From NCBI GenBank assembly GCA_037043455.1, contig JAWPHD010003264.1, positions 62,001 to 126,000 on the forward strand: DNA of 64,000 nt, in the 5' to 3' direction. The notes beneath the pieces were generated by a model that saw nothing but the letters and a program-made list of their open reading frames with translations, ran no database searches and was not told where the DNA came from. Source of the stretch: Cyrtodaria siliqua. Lineage: Eukaryota; Mollusca; Bivalvia; Adapedonta; Hiatellidae. Positions 47,301-56,300 of the stretch are shown piece after piece (position 1 is the stretch's first letter; each line of letters starts with the position of its first letter). Made by a program: the position numbers and the translations under genes.

Positions 47301-50300
47301 AACAAAACAAGTAGAAGAATATTCTCAACAAATTCGACAGTTGAAAGACCAAAATGCCCTTCTCAAAGCTACAAAAGGTAATTTTAATATAGAAAAAACA
47401 TATTTCAAGTTCGAATAAGAAAGGTAGGAGTGCACTTTTCGAGAAACAAACCGTGCCATGTTCTCCCATGGCAGATGCACATGTTTTTGAGAAAAATTGT
47501 ATTGAAATTGTTTAAAAGGTAATCAACACATTGTTTGGGTTATTTCGAGCAGTCCCAGAGAGAAGGGTAGGATACTTAATAGATAATAGATTCCTATGTT
47601 TTTTTTAATGTGCTCGGAGGAAACGCTTGGATATAGGGTAAGTGTCTGGTCTACTCGTTGAATTAACCCAAGTGACGCAAGTGAGATCAGAACCTGTGAT
47701 GTCTAGATTCAGAGTCAAACGTGGCTTCCACCGGACCACCGCGGTGAGGATAAAGCTGTTCCATGTTCTCTCTCGGAGGATGCATAGACTCCGAGTAAAA
47801 AGCCATTCTGTGTTCTCTCAGGGTTTTGAGGAACATGCTATTTCATTTTCTGCAGTTTTAAAATAGTAATAATTGCGAACGAACAATTTCATGGAATTTT
47901 AATGTTGATATATGAATTATTTATTAATCTTATCCAGGTTCAAAATCATCCGATGGTGAAAAGGATGAAGAAGTTAGAAGTTTAAATGAAAGATTACAGA
48001 ATTTAACCATACAATTATCGGAGAAGGAGTCACATATAGAGAGATTAGTGAGTATGAGAGTGCTGATCTTTAATATTATATAACCTGTAGTGACTTTGGT
48101 GTATTTCGGAGGAATTGTGCTCCGAATACAGGCTTGGCCTAGTTACAGTCGATTTCGGTTATTTGCATAGCCCATTTGTCAAGAAAATATATGCGATTAA
48201 CCGGAGTATTCGAATAACCGAAATTGAACATTTTGTACATGTAGCGGTGCACGTTTCTACTTTCGTTTTACTGTTCTGTTAATACTTACATAGAAACTCC
48301 ATAAAAGCCGAGTTAATTCTAAAGGATTATTATTGTGCATATCTGTTTTGTATTTACTGTTATTTGATGCAATATTTATGCGTACTTGTTTTCTTTCAAC
48401 CTGCGTCGCTTTGCTATTGTTTGTAGTGTGAATTACACAGCCATGATAATAACACAAAAGCTTATTTTATTTTTCATTTATTAAGTAACCTCTATGAGCT
48501 ACTCAATGTCATATGCATCTCTACCGACACTAGCAAACTGAGAGCAGTAAATAATTAACAACACATTGCTTTACATTGCGTACAAACTTATTATTAAATC
48601 GTGTACGCTAATTGGTGAGCGATCGTCTGGCGTGGAAGCTTCACGGAAACCGCACAAAATGGCAAACTTTCGGCGTCAATTAGCAATTTGCCTCGGGCTT
48701 ATCTCTGTGACCGCGTCAATAAATTAACAGTTGCAAAATACAGGTAAATTTGACTTTCATAATGCAATTAGCCAGATATTCGTTATGCAATTATCCGGAA
48801 TGTGACAAAAACCTATGCGATTATACTTTTTTTTTTTACATGCAAAAGAATACGAATGGTTTTGTGTTTCAAAACTTTATGCAATTAACCGAAATATGCA
48901 ATTAACCGATATGCGATTAAACGGAATCGACTGTACTAGTAATGTGTTTTATAATTCAGATATAATGGTTTGACCAGTCAGTACAAGATTGTATTATCAC
49001 ATACCTTAAACTTTTTAAGAGGAAGGAATTGGGCTCAGTTCTAACTTGGGCATTTTCTGTTTTGAGATAATATGAGATTGAACTGTAAAACATTCTGAGT
49101 TAATATTTGATTGGGGCACACTAGATACGTAAGTTAAGTAAAAGTTCCTTTTTATCTTCTGTTACTGTTGTGTATTTCCTTATGGTGTAATTGCGTATTG
49201 TGCTTTATGTTGACAGAGGACAGACTTGACAGTCGCGGAGGCCCGTATCAACAGTGCCCAGGATATAGGAGACGAAGACAAGGAAAATAACCCTAGTGAG
49301 ACAGCCGTGTTACAACAAACTGTTAATAGGCTCAATACAGAGCTGCATGAACTACGTGTTGTTGTGTCAAATAAAGATGCAGACATTCATAGATTAAATA
49401 CCCAGTGTAGTCATTTACAGGCCCAGTTACAGGAAGTGGTAAGTACATTACATCCCTAGTGTAGTCATTTACAGGAAGTGGTAAGTACATTACATCCCTA
49501 GTGTAGTCAATTACAGTAAGTGGTAGGTACATTACATACCTAGTGTAGTCATTTACAGGAAGTGGTAAGTACATTACATCCCTAGTGTAGTCATTTACAG
49601 GAAGTGGTAGGTACATTACATCCCTAGTGTAGTCATTTACAGGAAGTGGTAAGTACATTACATCCCTAGTGTAGTCATTTACAGGAAGTGGTAAGTAAAT
49701 TACATCCCTAGTGTAGTCATTTACAGGAAGTGGTAAGTACATTACAGACCTAGTGTAGTCATTTACAGGAAGTGGTAAGTACATTACATACCCAGTGTAG
49801 TCATTTACAGGAAATGGAGTACATTACATACCCAGTGTAGTCATTTACAGGAAGTGGTAAGTACATTCCATACCCAGTGTATTCATTTACAGGAAGTGAT
49901 AAGTACATTACATACCCAGTGTAGTCATTTACAGGAAGTGGTAACCCATAGTAGTCTTTTACAGGAAGTGATGAGTACATTACATCCCTAGTGTTGTCAT
50001 TTACAGGAAGTGTTAAGTACATTCCATACCCAGTGTAGTCATTTACAGGAAGTGGTAAGTACATTACATCCCTAGTGTAGTCATTTACAGGAAGTGGTAA
50101 GTACATTACATCCCTAATGTAATCTTTTACAGGAAGTGGTAAGTACATTTCATACCCAGTGTAGTCATTTACAGAAGTGGTAAGTACATTCAATACAGGG
50201 TGTAGTCATTTACATGTAGTGTACATTCAACATGGTTCGCACAGACTTGAAAAGGCCCTAAATTTTGATGAGTTGCTTGAAAAGGCCCTAAATTGCATGT

Positions 50301-53300
50301 CAGGCCCTAAAAAGTCCCTAAATTTACTCTATACGGCCCTAAAAATTAGTTTTGGTGGCCCTAAATTTCATTTCGCACATTATTTGGGCTGTCAAGGTGT
50401 TGTTGCTTCTAAAAATAGAATGAATTCAAAAACGACAACTCCTACGAAATTTCTAAAAATAGAATGAATTCAAGAACGGCAACTCCTACGAAATTAGATT
50501 TGTACTATTGTACATCGTACTCAGTTTGTTTCATACTCGGTTATATTTCAGAGGGGAAGTTATTAGCCAGCCAACGACTGAGCCAACCTTGCAGCCGTTT
50601 TTGCACGGCCGTTTTTGAAAAATCGCGGCCAATATTTGGTGGAGTGGGTGGGGTATAATTAAAAAAAAAAAAACACAGGTGTTCGGGGAGTAGCTTAGAC
50701 TTACACTTGAATTTTTCAGAAAAAAACCCAAACATCATTTAAATACTAATCAAACATTAAAAACACAAATTTAAAAAAAAAAAAAAAATTATATTACTAT
50801 ACTAATATAAAAAACTTTTTTTTTTTTTTTTTAAAATTTGTGTTTTTAATGTTTGATTAGTATTTAAATGATGTTGTTGTTTTTTTCTGAAAAATTCAAG
50901 TGTAAGTCTAAGCTACTCCCGAATACCTGTGGACAAGGCCACATAGCTGAAAACTTGTTTAATCTTAGGTAGGTCCAGGTTTATTGCCTATAAATACAGT
51001 AAAACCCAGCTAATGCAACCGCTTACAATATACACATTTAGTGTTTTTTTTACAGGTGACTGCTTAATGCAGCACTATAGTTTGCAGAAAGCTATTAGAG
51101 GAGCTTTCTACAATACTATCATGCTGCATTAAGCTGCCACCTATCTTCTTGTAGGGGTCACTTTAGAGGGGTTTTACTGTAGCAGTAAGCAGGAATTTTA
51201 GTCAAATGCATAATTATGCTATAAATATTGAGGCCCTAAATTTAGCGAAAATGTCCCTTAAAAGGCCCTAAATTTAGGTTTGAAAAGTCTGTATGAACCA
51301 TGTTCAATACAGGGTGTAGTCATATACAGGTAGTGTACATTCAATACAGGCTGTAGTCATATACAGGAAGTGATAAATACCTAATGTAGTGAAGTTAAAG
51401 TGGTAAGAACATTCAATGCCCAGGGTAGTCGAGAGGTAGTGGTAAGTACATTCAATACCCAGTGTAGTCTAGTTGAGTGGTAAGTCCATTTAATACACAT
51501 TGTAGTGAAGTTGAAGTGGTAAGTACATTCAATACCCAATGTAGTTGAAGTGGCAAGTTCACTCAATGTCTAGTGTTGCCATTTAGAAGCCAAATCAATC
51601 AACAACATTTGTATCAAGAAAACCTGATCTGAAAGCTGTTAATTAAATGTTATCAAGCATTGAGCTACATATGCAGTACGAATGTCACTATTACCACTAT
51701 ACATAAGGCCATAAAAAATTAATTACCTGGTTCTCAGGCCCGCCCGCATGTCTTTTTTTGGTGCCGCATTGCCGATTTTATCTCAAAAGTAATAAAATAA
51801 AATTTGGAAATGCGCTACCGAAATTTCGAAAAAAAAAAGTTCCGCATTCAATTTTGTTCCGGTTTTTACATGCAACTATCTCAGGGAATCCCCTTGTGGG
51901 TAGACTGGTGCGCGGCCGACTATCTGCCGCTCGGCTCGCTAGCTTGTGAGTGTTGCAGTCGTACGGGTACCAATCTAGGAGAGTCAGACGCTTGGAACTA
52001 GTAGGTGCTACAGAACAGGCGATTTATTCAAGCTTCTAATCGACAAAGTCTCACAACATGCAATAATGGCGGTGTCATTGAGTCGATTCAATCTAATACA
52101 AATATACGGACTTATTGTGATTGAAAGAAGCATATAAAGTCGGGAAGAAATGATAAGGTAAAGATCGACAATAGAGATGAGCTGATCCAACTGGTTATTG
52201 CACATGTATTTCGAGATATTTTGCATCAATACATGTATTGGAATTTAAAGTTTGGATAAAAAAAAATCGCCCGCATGTCTGTTGACCACTGTAAAATTGT
52301 AAAAAAAAATGCGCCCGCCCGCATCTCTTCTCAGAAAAAGTGGCCTGAGAACCAGGAAATTAATTTTTTGTGGCCTAAATACTAGAAAATCTAAATGTAT
52401 AAAGTTTTTGGTGAAATGTCATCAGGCATTGATCTACATCTACAGTATAAATGTCACTAGATCACCATACATAATTAAATACTGCATTTGTGTTTGCAGC
52501 AATCTAGTTCAACAAATACCACCAATTCCCCAGAGTTGGAATCCCGGGTTTCCTCATTGAGTGAAGATGTAACCAAACTTACAGATGAGAAAAACACGCT
52601 ACATGACAGATTGAAAAAGGCTAATGAGGAAAATTTAAATCTCATAGAAAAAGTCCATGTAAGTAACTGTTTTAAGTCTTGTATATTTCATTGAGAGTAC
52701 AGAAAGTAGTCTTGACAAATAATCAAAAAAAAAAATTACTGTAAGAAATGGTTATTTAGGGTAGTCAAAATTAGCGCAGTCGATGATTTTCGATTGTTTC
52801 AATCATATTAGCGCAATGATGGATTAGCGCACAGTCATAGACTCAATTTTAATTTAGCATTCTCATTTGCTCTGCAGAATTTCCACAATTTCCAATTTCC
52901 AATTATTCCCGATCATCCGATCATTCCCGATCGGTCATCAGCGACGTGGCAGTTTTGATTGCTTTATTTGTTAATCATGCCTTCAGGCTGTCAACAAAAT
53001 TGTTTTGTTAAATGGCGTTTCCCTGTCTGAGTGAACACATTTTACAAACACGGCAAAACCAAACCCATTGAAAATATGATTTAGACATTGTGAAAAATGT
53101 TGCCATAAAGTAATTACCAAATCCCGAAAACTGCTACTAGTGTCTATTGATTAAACGGCGAGTTAATCCGATAATAACCATGGTAATTGCCGACGCTCGT
53201 TCTATAAACAGATATATTTCACAACACTCCAGAATAATAGTACACAGATGACTAATTTATGAAATGTGCTAAGCTAAAGCTTTATACAATTAAAGTGAGA

Positions 53301-56300
53301 CATTATATTCTATTGCTAACTGCAGTTTATATTGAACAAGTGCTCTTCTCGTTGAATTAGAAAATGCTAATCTAAAGAACTGCAGACGAAATATAATCAT
53401 TCACAATTGTTGTGTGTTGAAGGATTTTTGAGAAAATAGACGACTTTTGGTTAGCAAATCATTCTTTTTTTAGCTGACCTCTTAAATTAGCTCACGGACA
53501 TAGTCCGCTAAAATAAGATGTCTGCTAAATAATAATTTCTTACAGTAATACAATAGAGTCGATTCCGTCAAATCGCATATCAGTTAATTGCATATTTTGG
53601 TTAATTGCATAATCTTTTGAAACACAAAACCATTCATATTCTTTTGCATGTTAACAATGTCGGATAATTGAATATTCTTTTGTCAAATTCCGGTGGCTAA
53701 TTGTGGCTAATTTCATACAGAAGTCAAATTTAACCATATTTGTCAGGTATTATGACGACAGGTAAGCCTTGAGGCTAATTTAATAAAAAAAAAAGGTGCT
53801 AATTAGCGATGCGTTTGATTGGTGAACCGTAAAACTTGCAAGGCATGAAGATCGCTGACCCCAAACAATGAATTGTGAATGTTTTTCAGTTCGCGAGTGA
53901 CAGTAGAGATGTCATTTTTTATTGAGTAACTTATACAGGGTTTTTTAGTCGAAAATTGGGTCGCTTTTCAATAAAAATTAAAAACATAATTATTTTATTG
54001 TTAATATCACGGATGTGTTATTTACACTATCTACCTGTGACATATTTCAAGATCAAATATTCTGAAGTAATTTCATACATAAATATTGCCTCCTGAAATT
54101 GTCCAGATATAGTAAAATCAACAAAGATATGAACACTATTCATCATGTAACATCATCTAACAAAGGATCAACTTGCTTTTATGGAGTTTCTGGGTAAAGT
54201 AATAGAAATGAGAAAACGAATATAGATGTACACACTATTTGAATATCTTATTTGCATACATTTTCCTTTCAAATGGGCTATGCAAATAACCGAAATCAAC
54301 TGTAGTTGTTTTCATCCTTGATTATTCAATACCAACTGCATTTGCCCTAAATAAAGCTAATGTGCCTTGTTGCACTTGATTTATTGATGAAAAACAATTG
54401 CTATAAAATAGATCGCAAATTATTGGTTTGACATATAAAACAAATTATGATGCTCATGTGAAACTTGCTGAAAGTTGTGGTATTAAAACAAACACCCGGT
54501 GATGTAGTTGTAGTGAATGTTGCAGTTCGAACAGTAATTCAGAATAGCCCGTTTAAATATTTTACCAAATTTATTTTGGACACCAGTCATAAAATATCAA
54601 AATGCGAGTATGAGGATTGAATTCTATATTTTGATCTGTCAGTGGGGTAATTGAATTCCTACAGAAGTGTTTTTTATGTGTCATTGAAAGATCCAAAGAT
54701 ATAATTAGATTCTTAAATGTAAAGCATGAAAAGACGAACATATTTCAATCATTTATCATTTAATACTAAGTTGTATAAATGGGCTTGTATAGTCCATACT
54801 TTGTTTTACCTATGGTTCAATGTCATGTGATCACATTTAAGAAAAAAAATAAACATAGCCACCGCGTTGACTTGTCGGTTGTCTTGCGTGATAACTTTTA
54901 ATATATGGCAATAGTTAATTAAACCTGTTCAAAAAAAATTACTTTCAATATCGGATGAAGGACCAGTATATAATGTGTTTAGCACTGTAACCTTGAATTT
55001 AATTTGTCAGAAAATGGAAGAAGAGTTGAAGAAGCAGGAGGGAGAGAAGGAGGGTGTGAAGGAGGAGTTGGAGACGCTGAAGAAGGAGCAGGAAGATCTA
55101 CTGGTGCTGTTGGCAGACCAGGACACCAAGATCGATAAATACAAGGTGAAACTGAAAGAGCTCGGACAAGAGGTAGGTTATAGTGTAACACTCACTTCAT
55201 GCTTCAGATAAACTTCCTTGTCAGAGGTTATTTCACTTGCTAAATAAATCGGTAAAAGTATAAATTACTATAGTTTTGTTGCTTTTTACATTCAAATATG
55301 CAAGTTTTGTACTCAAATGTAAATTTCCAATTTTACCCTGATTTCATTCCTGAATGATTTTTTTCAATGCTGATTTCAGAAATTGTAGTGCTGAAATACC
55401 CCTAAAAGTTGCTTATTGGGAGTACTGACCACCTGTAGATCTTGTAGCAGTACTGTCCAGCTTATATATGGCTACTAAAATCTTTCTGTATAGTATAGTC
55501 CATGTGTCTGGAGTATAACATTGAGCAAATCCGGACAGTGTTGACCTTGGATGATAGTTTTATGCTGATTTAGGCTGCTAGAATTTGTCATAATAGAAAA
55601 AAGCCTTGTTTATTTGTTAATTAATTTCTCATGAAATATAGAGATATGAACAGTTTGTATAGATTCATACTGGCTGTATGTTACTGATTTTAATAAACGA
55701 GTTTATTAAAGTCAGTAATACACAGTTTTGAAAGTAAGATTCTATTTATCACATAACACACCTACTACATGATAGTTTCGCTTTAATGTTGTTTGTCAAC
55801 CTTGTAAATGGCGGCAATTTGTAAGAGAAATTATGATGTTGTTTAACGTTACTAATGTTCTTATCCAATTTTATTTTTAAGGCTGCAACATTTTTCTTTT
55901 CTTCAGTTCATTGAAATCTATTTAATAGTCGGACAATAGTAATTTAAATTAACCTACAAGTTAGATATTGTTCACTGTACTACATATAACAAAGTGTATA
56001 ATCACCTTATAAACCAATGCTCCTAATATTTTACAAAGAAGTTTTGCCTTTTATGTTTCTTGTAGTAATGCAAGCTATTTTCTGTTGTTGACTACATAGT
56101 AAGTTTTGTATTTTAATTTGCTCGGCTCTAGGCTGGAGAGGTAACCCATTTGTTTTGTATTGTTTCATTTGCTTTACCCACATCCATTCATTGCTTCTCC
56201 CTATTGTTATAGTCATTATTCCCCTGAGCTGTTCCAATTACTTCTCCCTTAAAGATATGTGTTGGTGCACTTGCTTCTCCCTAAACATGTTTTTGTCTAA

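Larger units (their letters stand above)
50231..51301. mobile_element. TIR element of about 1.07 kb inserted in the exon-19 minisatellite
   Basis: The ends CATGGTTCGCACAGACTT and the complement of AAGTCTGTATGAACCATG pair. TTCAA flanks both sides and array units resume after it. 'aaggccctaaat' phrases lie at both ends. Inside are a repeat shared with 28236, a palindrome and a MITE. Confidence 0.78.

Noticed and set aside
49332..50193. Minus-strand frames repeating YLPLPVNDYTRD
   Set aside because: Complement of the 42-bp exon 19 edge minisatellite, antisense to a supported exon.
39334..51600. CRISPR-like repeat arrays
   Set aside because: Animal nuclear context, no unique spacers between constant repeats, and units that derive from adjoining exon edges.
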